NCBI RefSeq assembly: GCF_026914265.1
Contig: NC_069135.1
Coordinates: 9,398,887-9,462,886 of the forward strand
Direction: 5' to 3'
DNA from: Mya arenaria
Taxonomy: Eukaryota; Mollusca; Bivalvia; Myida; Myidae
Length of the DNA: 64,000 nt
The notes under the pieces are model-generated. The model searched no databases. It saw nothing but the letters and a program-made list of their open reading frames with translations, and had not been told where the DNA came from. Of this stretch, positions 47,701-54,870 are shown piece after piece. The translations under genes were made by a program, and so were the position numbers. The first letter of the stretch is position 1. Every line of letters begins with the position of its first letter.

Positions 47701-50700
47701 CACGCTTTTGTATACTGCAGGAGACAGGAGTTTGTGGCCCGGCCTACCTGGTACTTTCTGCCCTGTAACAGACTGGGGGAAATCATTCAGATGAATTAAA
47801 TAATGAAGCAGTCAACAGTTACGTCAAAACATCAAAACTACTCTGAAACTCACTGTGCAACCATTATTACTAAATGACTTTACATAGATATCTGTATTCA
47901 ATAATACATGGAAATAAATTATTGAAGTATACATTAACAACATTGTAGAGAAAAAAACTGGTAACAAGGTTAAGTTTTATGTGAAAATAATGTTTTGTTA
48001 ACAAGTGAACATTTCCAACATGAGTGAAGGATTATATTACAGGAACTTAAACATTGAAGATGCACACCAGGATTATTTCTGTACAATTGTTGTTCTATGT
48101 CTTTCTGTAAAATATGCTTATGTTGAGATATTAAGATTGAAGACCTTTAACTTGAACCAGACAATGACTTCAAAAATAATCTGCTGTTCACCTTACCGTA
48201 TAATTAGGAAAACACTTCTTACCCGATTCAAAGAAAACAGATAATAATCTCGCAGAATTCTGACAAAATTGAGAGACATCTAAAATTTCTTCAAAATCCA
48301 GAAGTATGCAATCAATGGTTAAAAAATCTACTTTTTATAAAATCATTCATGAAAGTCATATCTCAATTCATTTCAGTTTACACTTTAATTCAAGTACTTA
48401 TTTAACTCAAGATAAATTGGCTTGAATGCACTACATACTGTTTGGTAAGGTTTCTGGTATCACACAGGGGGTTGATGTTATCCTTGCAGCGCTGGTGGAG
48501 TCGGTAGCCGCACGTCTGGCAGCGGAAACCTTGCAGCAGGAACTTCCGACATACATCACAGAATGTCAACGAAAAGAACGTCTTTCTCGCCTGCATAATA
48601 TGTGTTCATAAAAGAACTTATTCCATATTTGGCTAGTAATTTTGATTTTTTTATATTTTAACATTAACTGCCCAATTACTGAAGAACATATTAAAATCTT
48701 GGAATGTAAGTTATTGAAGTAATATTTAAAATGATCATCATTTATCGCTGATAGTTATTTTTGAAATTAACACTACATATACTACAAACAAATACATTTA
48801 CTTAAAACCAGTGTAAAAAAGCCAGAAGAGCAAACTTTTATCACAACTTTTTCAACTTTATCCCAATCTCAATGTTTCAAATCCTGTAAAGCTGTGTCCT
48901 CCACAAAGAACCAACATAAACTTGTATTGAACTGACCAGGTTGTGATAGGAGACGCCTGGGAAGGAGGGCTGTCGTCGGTTCAACTTCAGCTCCACTGTC
49001 AGCTCGTACCCAGCCACCTCTGACATAGGCTCATCCCAGCTTATCTGACGACTGAAACACACCAAGATGGAAGGTTCATTACAAATAAAAAGAAGCTTTG
49101 ATGGTAGATTTATTACAAAAAAGCCAAATGAAGTATATATATATATATATATATAAATGTAAAATTACCACTCTTCAAACTTTTTGAAGATTTTCATTGA
49201 ACTTGTATCAATATAAATCAATCTGCTATAGGAACACATTGAAAAAAGCTTGAATTTTCTTGGATACATGAAGCCTTTACATCCATTTTAAAGTTAAACT
49301 TTGTGTATACATAACAGGTACATGCATGAAGATGTCATTTCATTCTGGAAAGCCATGTTTAAGTGTTGCACCGTACCCTGTTCTTCTGTCGTATACATCA
49401 CAGTCATCGAGTTCGAAGTCTCGCAGTTTCAGAGCCTTTGCCAGGCCTTCTCCTAGTGTCTTCCCGACCTTTACAGCAACCTGATATAAAATAGACATGT
49501 AAAAAAAATATAAAAAAATAACTTGTTTTAAACAGTTCTCTGATGAAATAGATTTATTATCATAAAATAATTAACATTCAAAAAAGATCTCTATAATCAA
49601 AACTTTAGCCTTAGTAAAATTGGCATTATTTAAATACAATACTGGTGTATACATACACTGGTATGTTGGCTGTTGGGCAGGAATGCTTTGACATGCCCCA
49701 GCGGGGACTTAACGGCCAAGTTAGGACTGGAGAGAGCCCCTGGTACCTCTGTGCCCGCTCCCCCCACAGAAGTATCTGTCTTTGTACCATTGCCTATCTG
49801 TGTATGTATGGGGAGCTTGACAGGTGTGGGAGGATCTGGCTCAGGCTCCGGGGGTTTAGGGGGTGGGGCTTCAATGTCAGTCAGCTCCTGCTCCTTGTCC
49901 TGTAGCTGGGTCTGCAGCTCATGGATCTTGTTGGCAAGCTCCTCATACTCCTGTGGAAATATGGCACTGGTGTCAGCATTACCAATATATAAAATAATAC
50001 AATGCATCTCTATACGCATGATTGTGATCCAACTAAATAAATGATTGTAGACCTACTTCATAAATTATTCTAACATGATCAAAATGTTGTATCTTCTCTG
50101 CCAGCAATTCAGTAACGACAACTATACCCCAAACAAATAACACTTTTTAATTTCATTTTACAAAAAAATATGAAAAATATGTATGATCATCCAATTTCCA
50201 GAAAACCTCACCAGTGCATGGTTTGTGCTAATTTCAACCAATGTGTAAAATGTGAATATTTTGAGCACAAGTATGTAGAAAAGGGTTGTTGTTACACAAA
50301 GAATTCTGATGATCCTATAACTTATTATTTAAATACCTGTAGATATAGTGCTGGTGGATGTCGCTCACGCCCAAACTGTGCATTCAGTCGCTCTAGCCTT
50401 TCCTTAGTAAGGCGGATAAGGTTTTCTAGGTTACGAATCTGTGAAAACATTACATATTGATGAATAAAAATGAACACAAACATAACATCAATTTAAATTA
50501 CATCAGCCTGCAAAAGACTTTAAGACATTTGGTTGAAAAATCAAATTTTCACACATGTGCTTGCCATCCAAAATTTTGACAAGCCATTTTGAATAAAATG
50601 TGGAAAGCCAGGAAAGCATTACGTCATGCAGGGCTTGCAGATTAGGGCTTATTTCGGACAGTTACACTAGTTTATTACAAGTTTACCATATTAATAATTT

Positions 50701-51692
50701 AGGAGCAGGTAGGCACAAATGTGTTGGTGGTATTTCATCAATAAGAGATGCTTGCAGCAATTAATTGCACTTTCACATGTATATTTATTGGGAAATATAC
50801 TGCTGAAACGCCTTCTTGGTATTGGTCAACTATATAACATAAGTCTAAGCAGTGTGTTTCCAATTGATTAGTTTTGAAAAGATTGTCGCTGCTGGGATCA
50901 AAGAATGTCGGTGAAACTAACATGTGTCAGTAATTAGCCTCAATGCGGAAGGCATTGGGCTCGACAAGCCATTTAACCCTGACGAATTGAAGAACATCAT
51001 AACCTTAAATTTCTCATTATTAAAAGTGTTGGGTTGCTGACTTTTTACACTTTGAGAGCTATAAATAACCAGTCAATTAGGTCCGAACAACAAAATGCCA
51101 GCATTCAACTGTCACGCTTCCTATCACAAGTAGATTGGACCAGGCCGAAAACGTAATTGGGCTTAGTTGACACCATTTCATCCTGGTTGTGCTGTGTCAT
51201 AATTTCCAACTGCTTACATTTAGCTTATGCCTTTGTCTGCCTTTTATAGGAAAACTGTTTTTTAGTTCCACCGTTCAATACTAATAAAAAAATTATGTGT
51301 TCAGTAACAGTTTGACAAACAGCTGATATTGATAAATTAGTTTGAAAAAGTCTTGCAATGCTATATTTTATGTAACGCATGTTTAAGTTGCAAAGTGCGA
51401 TGCTTGACATCACGCAAATGAATCATTTGATATGATCATTTTCAACTAATGAAACAAACAAAATGTAACGTGAAGAAATATTTTAATCACAGATTATTTT
51501 TTATGTTTTGTTGTCAGAAAACTATTGCAATTGGTCTTTCCAGGGAATGATGGTCATTCTTACAATGCCTAGACAATAAAATGCCTATTATCATACCTCC
51601 TCATTCAAAATTTCAATTGTATCGGCTTCCATTCGTCCTAGTCTGTCGTATAAATTAACATCTCCATTAAGCAGGTTTTCAACAGCCGCCAT
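29540..51692 (-). CDS. BRAF: Raf serine/threonine kinase, B-Raf type (complete)
   Basis: Seventeen minus-strand exons join with consistent splice sites and phases into 773 codons (exon 7a form). Raf is recruited by Ras-GTP at the plasma membrane and phosphorylates MEK. Domains: B-Raf-like N-terminal helices (33-100), Ras-binding domain (about 153-226, with KALKLRDF carrying the Lys/Lys/Arg Ras contacts), C1 zinc finger with all ligands (H235, C248, C251, C261, C264, H269, C272, C280), 14-3-3 site RSTSAP (S336), acidic NtA motif DSNEDW (453-457), P-loop GSGSFG (471-476), K490, helix-C E508, HRDLKSNN (D583), DFG (D601), V607 at the human V600 position, APE (628-630) and C-terminal 14-3-3 site RSRSEP (S736). 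The DSNEDW motif and N-terminal region favour B-Raf over A/C-Raf; invertebrates usually have one Raf. Kinase residues are all present, so it should be active. Exon sizes 177, 47, 119, 132 and 135 match, as I recall, human BRAF exons 13-17. Confidence 0.97.
29930..30480. repeat. interspersed repeat family in Raf intron
   Basis: Two tandem degenerate copies of a family marked by AGCTGGTTATCAAACTTG and CCAAATTTGGTGATGATTGG lie between exons 16 and 17. The family resumes after the poly-C element at 31112-31230, suggesting that element inserted into it. Confidence 0.6.
30480..31111. mobile_element. ~630-bp interspersed element with ATTATGCCCCCC ends
   Basis: Second copy of the family at 19617-20408: starts ATTATGCCCCCC, ends GGGGGGCATAAT, with internal 'AAGGTCACTGTGACCTTGAC' and 'GGGGTCATCTACTGGTCAGG' units. 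Confidence 0.75.
31112..31605. other. Raf intron 16 remainder
   Basis: Contains the continuation of the 'CCAAATTTGGTGATAATTGG' family to about 31230; the rest is unrecognised. Confidence 0.5.
31606..31740 (-). CDS. BRAF: Raf exon 16, kinase C-lobe
   Basis: 135 bp, phase 0 to 0. Encodes [18 protein letters not shown], then KRPLFPQ, the conserved RP in the C-lobe. Confidence 0.97.
31990..32930. repeat. minisatellite, 43-bp unit, in Raf kinase intron
   Basis: About 21 units of TTGAGCTGTAAGCCCTCAAG, GCCAGCTGATATACCCATTA and ACA. Copies alternate between GTAAGCC/GTCAGCC and ATATACC/ATACACC/ATAAACC variants, showing homogenisation. It fills most of the intron between exons 15 and 16 and ends within about 60 bases of the exon 15 donor. 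Confidence 0.96.
32989..33120 (-). CDS. BRAF: Raf exon 15, APE and helix F
   Basis: 132 bp, phase 0 to 0. Encodes [18 protein letters not shown] and [12 protein letters not shown]. Confidence 0.97.
33121..33422 (-). other. Raf intron 14
   Basis: Short intron, no repeat recognised. Confidence 0.6.
33423..33541 (-). CDS. BRAF: Raf exon 14, DFG and activation segment
   Basis: 119 bp, phase 1 to 0. Encodes [18 protein letters not shown] then [11 protein letters not shown] and GSILWM. V607 is in the human V600 position and T606 in the T599 position; the human S602 phosphosite is alanine here. Confidence 0.97.
33542..33863 (-). other. Raf intron 13
   Basis: Short intron, no repeat recognised. 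Confidence 0.6.
33864..33910 (-). CDS. BRAF: Raf exon 13 micro-exon, catalytic loop
   Basis: 47 bp, phase 2 to 1. Encodes [15 protein letters not shown] with the catalytic aspartate (D583). Too short for ordinary open-frame searches; identified by phase and motif. Same size as human BRAF exon 14, from memory. Confidence 0.96.
33911..34456 (-). other. Raf intron 12
   Basis: Plain AT-rich sequence; a 71-codon plus-strand frame is not gene-like. Confidence 0.55.
34457..34633 (-). CDS. BRAF: Raf exon 12, kinase hinge and helix D/E
   Basis: 177 bp, phase 2 to 2. Encodes [18 protein letters not shown], the hinge QWCEG with SSLYKHLH, and [10 protein letters not shown]. Equivalent in size to human BRAF exon 13. 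Confidence 0.97.
34761..35738. mobile_element. ~975-bp non-autonomous DNA transposon with TA target site
   Basis: Left end TACCGTATTTTCCCGACTAT; right end reads TACCGTATTTTCTCGACGAT on the opposite strand, and the match continues with AAG (two mismatches in 23). The terminal TA is probably the duplicated target. Internal subterminal text (CTTATAAGACGACCCCCCTA and CCTATGAGACGGGCCCCCTA) is also inverted. No transposase; the 102-codon plus-strand frame at its right end is not recognisable. Located in the Raf intron between exons 11 and 12. Confidence 0.8.
35811..36007 (-). CDS. BRAF: Raf exon 11, NtA motif and kinase N-lobe
   Basis: 197 bp, phase 0 to 2; donor TGAG/GTGAGT. Encodes [10 protein letters not shown] (acidic NtA motif), [15 protein letters not shown] (P-loop), VAVK (K490) and the helix-C glutamate in FKNEVAVLR. 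This region is two exons in human BRAF, so an intron has been gained or lost between the lineages. Confidence 0.97.
36008..36397 (-). other. Raf intron 10
   Basis: Three short near-copies of TCCCTCCAGCCACCCTTAAA/TCCCTCCAGCCAACC/ACCCTCCATCCAACC just upstream of exon 11 look like a small tandem duplication of the intron 3' end. Otherwise plain. Confidence 0.45.
36398..36546 (-). CDS. BRAF: Raf exon 10, Ser/Pro-rich linker
   Basis: 149 bp, phase 1 to 0; acceptor TTTCAG, donor ACT/GTGAGT. Encodes [18 protein letters not shown] and [22 protein letters not shown] sites here are candidate ERK feedback sites (inference by analogy with B-Raf). Confidence 0.9.
36547..38677 (-). other. Raf intron 9
   Basis: Mostly unrecognised. 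ATT/AAT trinucleotide tracts at about 36815-36838 and 37218-37234; an interspersed repeat at about 37020-37225 is listed separately. Confidence 0.5.
37020..37230. repeat. interspersed repeat, 'GTATACCCCC…GGGTATAAT' end
   Basis: Carries 'AATCAAGATGTGTATCAAGT' and 'AATCTGTCTAAAACTTTTAA', then a short hairpin AGTATACCCCC…GTGGGTATAAT around CAAACTTTGTTTG. I associate this with a common bivalve repeat; assignment is from memory. Confidence 0.5.
38678..38767 (-). CDS. BRAF: Raf exon 9, linker (possible cassette exon)
   Basis: 90 bp, phase 1 to 1; acceptor TTTCAG, donor AAAG/GTACCT. Encodes [18 protein letters not shown] then [11 protein letters not shown]. Both ends are phase 1, so skipping it keeps frame from exon 8 to exon 10. 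No family similarity to human B-Raf, as expected for this linker. Confidence 0.75.
39490..40325. repeat. minisatellite, 56-bp unit, in Raf intron
   Basis: About 15 units of GAAGTCTGATATTCCCC, TACTTTGCACCAGCATACAA and GTGGGAGAGGGACATGATA (56 bp in total). Variants ACTATGCATCAG, ACTTTGCACCAG and AACTAGGCATCAG alternate non-randomly. Intron between exons 8 and 9. Confidence 0.96.
40421..41892. mobile_element. composite interspersed element with ATATCCCCCGCC ends
   Basis: Left end ATATCCCCCGCC at 40421; right end GGCGGGGGATAAT near 41881-41893 is its inverse. From 41110 to 41790 there are about five ~115-bp degenerate units with 'AAGTTTCATGAAATTCTACC', 'GGCAATAACTCCAAGGACAA' and 'TTGACCAATCC', then a GGAC microsatellite at 41797-41850. 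A segment starting TACCGTATTATTTC at 40632 may be a nested insertion. Confidence 0.5.
41893..42560 (-). other. Raf intron 8 remainder before exon 8
   Basis: AT-rich, an 80-codon minus-strand frame without splice context; no exon supported. Confidence 0.5.
42561..42612 (-). CDS. BRAF: Raf exon 8, linker
   Basis: 52 bp, phase 0 to 1; acceptor TTTACAG, donor CAAG/GTGAGA. Encodes [17 protein letters not shown], low complexity, in the linker between CRD and kinase. Confidence 0.8.
43612..43652. mobile_element. truncated end of the TTAAAGCTGCACTC MITE
   Basis: AACTTGTCAAAACAGTCGAT followed by CTGTGAGAGTGCAGCTGTAA matches the right end of the MITE at 4540-4903. No left end nearby. Confidence 0.55.
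44690..45060. repeat. diverged member of the poly-C-ended repeat family
   Basis: Shows 'CTCAAAATCTATTGGGGTCA' and 'TCAGCAGGACATGACTACCC', matching internal units of the elements at 19617 and 30480; ends not recognisable. Confidence 0.45.
45751..45856 (-). CDS. BRAF: Raf exon 7b, variant 14-3-3 site (alternative)
   Basis: 106 bp, phase 2 to 0, like 7a. Acceptor GTAAG after a T-rich tract, donor GAG/GTATTT. Encodes [18 protein letters not shown] then [17 protein letters not shown]. The KSLSAPDV motif parallels RSTSAPNV, but with lysine at -3. Spliced after 7a it would read into a TGA within 14 codons. Expression is unproven; conserved frame, phase and motif argue for a real exon. Confidence 0.72.
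45857..47036 (-). other. intron between Raf exons 7a and 7b
   Basis: A 20-bp perfect tandem pair CTGTGCCGTGTCACTGGT lies at 45953-45992. A 15-base inverted repeat (ATGAATATGACTTC and its complement) spans 46134-46218. The regulatory elements that would enforce the exon choice are expected here, but none can be assigned. Confidence 0.5.
47037..47223 (-). CDS. BRAF: Raf exon 7a, 14-3-3 site (alternative)
   Basis: 187 bp, phase 2 to 0; acceptor TTTCAG, donor GAG/GTACGT. A Ser/Pro/Gln-rich linker ends in [12 protein letters not shown], equivalent to the S365 14-3-3 site of human B-Raf with arginine at -3. Alternative to exon 7b. Confidence 0.92.
47224..48438 (-). other. Raf intron 6
   Basis: Contains an interspersed-repeat remnant beginning AAAACAAGAGAACCTCAGAG near 47358, similar in style to text at 59091 and 60680. 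Otherwise plain. Confidence 0.45.
48439..48590 (-). CDS. BRAF: Raf exon 6, C1 zinc finger
   Basis: 152 bp, phase 0 to 2; acceptor TATGCAG, donor AAACA/GTATGT. Encodes the remaining ligands: [19 protein letters not shown] and NPLC. C-X9-C spacing is the shortened, atypical C1 form that defines Raf. The exon ends at phase 2, so exon 7 must restore frame. Confidence 0.95.
48591..48936 (-). other. Raf intron 5
   Basis: Nothing recognised. Confidence 0.6.
48937..49051 (-). CDS. BRAF: Raf exon 5, end of RBD
   Basis: 115 bp, phase 2 to 0. The acceptor is the upstream TTTCAG, not the later CGTCAG: only the former preserves frame, giving [20 protein letters not shown]. Ends SYHNL, whose histidine is the first C1 zinc ligand. 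Confidence 0.9.
49052..49376 (-). other. Raf intron 4 with (AT)n tract
   Basis: A pure AT dinucleotide tract lies at about 49136-49156; rest unrecognised. Confidence 0.6.
49377..49480 (-). CDS. BRAF: Raf exon 4, Ras-binding domain
   Basis: 104 bp, phase 0 to 2; donor ACAGG/GTACGG. Encodes [20 protein letters not shown], containing the lysines and arginine that contact the Ras switch I region. Confidence 0.93.
49657..49950 (-). CDS. BRAF: Raf exon 3, coiled-coil, Pro-rich linker, RBD start
   Basis: 294 bp, phase 0 to 0. [20 protein letters not shown] is a heptad-like helix, followed by a Pro/Glu-rich linker, then [13 protein letters not shown], the first strand of the Ras-binding domain. Confidence 0.93.
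49951..50336 (-). other. Raf intron 2
   Basis: No repeat recognised. A 96-codon plus-strand frame overlapping exon 2 in antisense is a shadow. Confidence 0.6.
50337..50438 (-). CDS. BRAF: Raf exon 2, B-Raf-specific N-terminal helix
   Basis: 102 bp, phase 0 to 0; acceptor TCACAG, donor ACAG/GTATTT. Encodes [18 protein letters not shown] and HPPALYLQ, which align with the B-Raf-specific N-terminal segment that A- and C-Raf lack. Human BRAF exon 2 is also 102 bp, from memory. Confidence 0.9.
50439..51596 (-). other. Raf intron 1
   Basis: No repeat family recognised with confidence; a short 'GGGCTCGACAAGCC' stretch near 50959 resembles the ending of the repeat at 28400. Confidence 0.5.
51597..51692 (-). 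CDS. BRAF: Raf exon 1, start codon
   Basis: 96 bp, 32 codons, ends phase 0 at GAG/GTATGA. Starts [18 protein letters not shown] and ends EILNEE. The ATG context is AATATGG. Chosen because it joins exon 2 in frame and is the first in-frame ATG beside promoter-like sites. Confidence 0.85.
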
Positions 51693-51710
51693 ATTACCTG
51701 CATAGAGCAA

Positions 51711-51726
51711 TGAGTCACGTGACTCA
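51711..51726. promoter_or_regulatory. 16-bp AP-1/E-box palindrome upstream of Raf
   Basis: TGAGTCACGTGACTCA is a perfect 16-base palindrome starting 19 bases upstream of the Raf ATG. It holds two AP-1 (TGAGTCA/TGACTCA) sites sharing a central CACGTG E-box, and also GTCACGTGAC, the CLEAR/MiT-TFE motif. Function inferred from motif only; it could lie in the core promoter or the 5' UTR. Confidence 0.55.
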
Positions 51727-51771
51727 TGTAAATATCACGAATTCTCGCGAAATGTCACCGTGATCTACAGA

Positions 51772-51779
51772 TGACGTCA
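51772..51779. promoter_or_regulatory. consensus CRE
   Basis: TGACGTCA, the full palindromic CREB/ATF site, 80 bases upstream of the Raf ATG. TTCTCGCGAA at 51742-51751 nearby is another CpG-containing near-palindrome. Together with the AP-1/E-box site they mark a probable proximal promoter. Confidence 0.5.
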
Positions 51780-52026
51780 CCCAGCGAAGCAGACAACAGT
51801 TTAAAGAAATTATATTTGCCGGAATTCGGGATTCGGTACTACGAGAATACTCGAACAAAGCAAATTCATAATTCAATATTTTATCATTTTTAAGGCAATA
51901 TTTATTGAAAACAAGACCGCAGGAACACAAGCATGGCGTTCTAGCCAACTGAGCTTACCGGGCTGCTGGTTCTTACCCACACACACACAACATGTATAGC
52001 TTTTGACCGACATTAACAGTAAATAA

Positions 52027-53076
52027 TAGAGATGCAAACGAATATTCGAATATTCGAATATTCGATCAAACGTTTGGTATTCGAATGTCAAAATCGGTAT
52101 TCGAATATTCGAAAACAAATGTTGAATAAATAGAATAAAAAAACTTTGACCTACAACACTGCTATTGTCTATAAAGTTCGTTTGTCATGTTTTTACAATG
52201 ATTGGCCCCTTATGCCAGAGGTGTGAATGTGATGACAATACACTAAACACGCGTCATATGTCATTTAGGGACATATCGTCGGGTACTATCAAATGTCCCC
52301 GTAATTTTACAACTGGCTATTGGACAAGTGACACCAAAAAAATAAAATATTTTCGGTAAATTTAAATGCCTTTGCCAATTAAGGATATAAGGAATCGGCC
52401 TTATCACCAATGTGCTGTCCTGGTTGCAAATTAAGCTGTGAAGCATAGCTCAAATCGCCGTGATACTATGTATGGCATGTGCTACAATAATGTAGTTACA
52501 TGTATGTGCTGTTAACTGTTTTCCATGTTTCGATGCACTGTTCTTGCTTTGAAATGTAACTGTATAGTATAGCGTTTTAGGATATATTTCCCCAATTAAT
52601 GTACAATAGAAGAATCAAATTCATGTTTGTTTTTGATTTATTATTTTACTAGTTCCCGAGTTGGTTTGATATATTAGGTAGAGGTCTATCCCAGAACGAG
52701 GCTGCTCGTACTACGGAAATACCCTCCATTGGCTCATAACGCCATTTGATTAGGAATCCATCTAATTTAACATTGTTTTACAATATGAAGGCAGCGGAAT
52801 TATTCGATTTTGATTTTTGATTGTTCATAATGTATTACCTTTTTCTTTGTAAAAATGGGGAATTTCAGAGGCTCATTTGAGGAAAATCAGGGTCCGCCGC
52901 GCGTACTTGCTACGGCAAAGTAGGATTAAAATGCCTTGGCTGTTACTTAAGCAAATGATAATAATAGTTTCCTACAACTTCTAAAAGATGTATTTTGGTT
53001 ATCGAATATTCGAATATTCGATCGAAAGAATTACCGAATATTCGAATATCAATTTTGCCATTCGTTTGCATCCCTA
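52027..53076. mobile_element. 1050-bp non-autonomous hAT element
   Basis: Inverted ends TAGAGATGCAAACGAAT (left) and TAGGGATGCAAACGAAT (right, minus strand), flanked by the perfect 8-bp direct repeat GTAAATAA at 52019-52026 and 53077-53084. Eight-base target duplication and TA-G-G-type ends are the hAT signature. Subterminal regions are packed with CGAATATTCG palindromes (three or more at each end), probably transposase-binding sites. No transposase reading frame. Lies 335 bases upstream of the Raf start codon. Confidence 0.88.
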
Positions 53077-53299
53077 GTAAATAATATTGCATAAAATTAC
53101 ACATAAGATTCCCTAAAATGTCGGTGCTGTTGAACAGATTTGAATAATCCTAATATATTTAACCACAGAAAAGACTATCCTGGTCGAAAGAATGCAATTT
53201 ATGAAAATGTATTATGTTCAGATTCTAGGTAGGATAAATATGCATGTTTAACTGAAACTCGATCCAAATCTGTAAATCACCAGATAGCCTAGATGCTTC

Positions 53300-54870
53300 T
53301 AGTGTAGGGTTAGTGTCCGGATCTTGTGTGGGGGCCAGCTCTGTTAACCTCCCGAAAGTTTTTGAGCAGTCCTGCTTCTGGTGTGGAAGGCCAGCAAAGT
53401 TTACCCGCCAACAGCCTAGAAATGATGTTGATTTATGTTTCAGAGACTTGCAATGTAAGCCACCCAGATAGCCTAGGATTAATGTCTGCTTCTGGAGTGG
53501 GATTCCAGCAGTGTATACCTCCCCAAAAGCCTTTGAGTAGACCTGCTTCTGGTTTGGGAGGCCAGCTAAGTTTACCCACCCTGATAGCCTAGGAGTAGTC
53601 TGCTTCTAGTTCAGAGGCTGGTTATATATATGTACGGCAGCCTCCCAGATAGCCCAAGAATCACTGTTTGGGAGGCCAGCACTGTAAACCAGTCCGAAGC
53701 ATAGGAGTGATTTCAGTTTCTGGTATGGGAGGCCTAGAAGTGGTGTCTTCATCTGGTTTGGTAGGCAAGCTCTGTAAAATACCCAATAGTGTAAAAGTAG
53801 TGTCTGCTTATGGCGTGGAAAGCTCGTACTGTAAACGCCCAGATAGCTTATGAGTAGTGTATTCACCTGGTGTGACCCTGTGACTCAGAACGGCTCTGTA
53901 AACTGCCATCAGATAGCCTAGAAGTTGTGTCTGCTTCTTGTGTGGGAGGCCAGCTCTGTAAACCTCCTCACTATGGCTAGGAGTAGTCTTGCTTCTGGTG
54001 TGGGAGGCTGGCTAAGTTATCCCAACCCCATTCGGGTAATTGCATTGGAGAAGTGTCTTCAAAGGTATGGGAGACCAGCTCTGTACCCAGTAGCATAGAA
54101 ATAGTGCCGTCATCTAGTGTTTAGACAGGACTAGAGTCTGCTTCTGGTGTTGGGGAGTCCGGCACTGTAAACCGCCCGTTTAGCCTAGGAGTAACTGCTC
54201 TGTACACTACAATAGAGTGGTCCTGCTTCTGACGTTGGAGGCAGGCACTGTGTCCTCTTGTGTAGGAGGCCGGCTCTGTGCACTGCCCTGTTAGCCTAGG
54301 AGTGTCTGCTTCTTACGTTAAAGGCAGGCTTTGTAAACTTCCCTGTTAGTCTAGAAGTTCTGTCAGCTTCTGGTCTAAGAGGCCAGCTCTTGTGTATTGC
54401 GAGATCTATAAATTGCCCTGATAGCCTCGGAGTAGTCCTGCTTCTGGGTTTATAAGTAGTCTTGCTTCCAGTGTGGGAGGCTGGCTTTTTAAACTACCCA
54501 GATAACCTTGGAGTAATGTCTACTTCTGATGTGGGAGGCTGCCTTAGTGACTGCCTTGTTAGCTAAGGAGTAGTCTTGCTAGCGGCATGGGAGGCTGGCT
54601 CAGTGAACTACCGGTGAAAGCCTTGGAGTAGTGTCTTCTTCTGATGTCAGAGGCAGGGTTTGTGAACTCCCCTGTTGCCTAGGTGTAGTGTCTGCTTCTG
54701 GTTGAAGAGGCCAGCTCTTGTGTACTGCGAGATATCCTAGGAGTAGTGTCTGCTTCTTGTTTGGGAGGCTGACTCTGTCCTGCCCAGTGTCCGCTTCTGG
54801 TGTGGGAGGCTGGCTTCGTGTTTCGAGCCCAGATAGCCAATTAGTGTCTTCTTTTTGACTTGTTGGCTAG
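53300..54870. repeat. degenerate minisatellite, ~57-bp unit
   Basis: Units of 'AGATAGCCTAGGAGTAGTGT', 'CTGCTTCTGGTGTGGGAGGC' and 'CAGCTCTGTAAACC' recur about 25 times at 50-65 bp with heavy divergence and indels; an old array compared with the homogeneous ones elsewhere. Confidence 0.85.

Noticed and set aside
48937..49039. Alternative acceptor CGTCAG for Raf exon 5
   Set aside because: It would start the exon at phase 0 while exon 4 ends at phase 2; only the upstream TTTCAG keeps the frame.
49673..50044. 123-codon plus-strand frame rich in Gly/Ser/Cys
   Set aside because: Antisense shadow of Raf exon 3.
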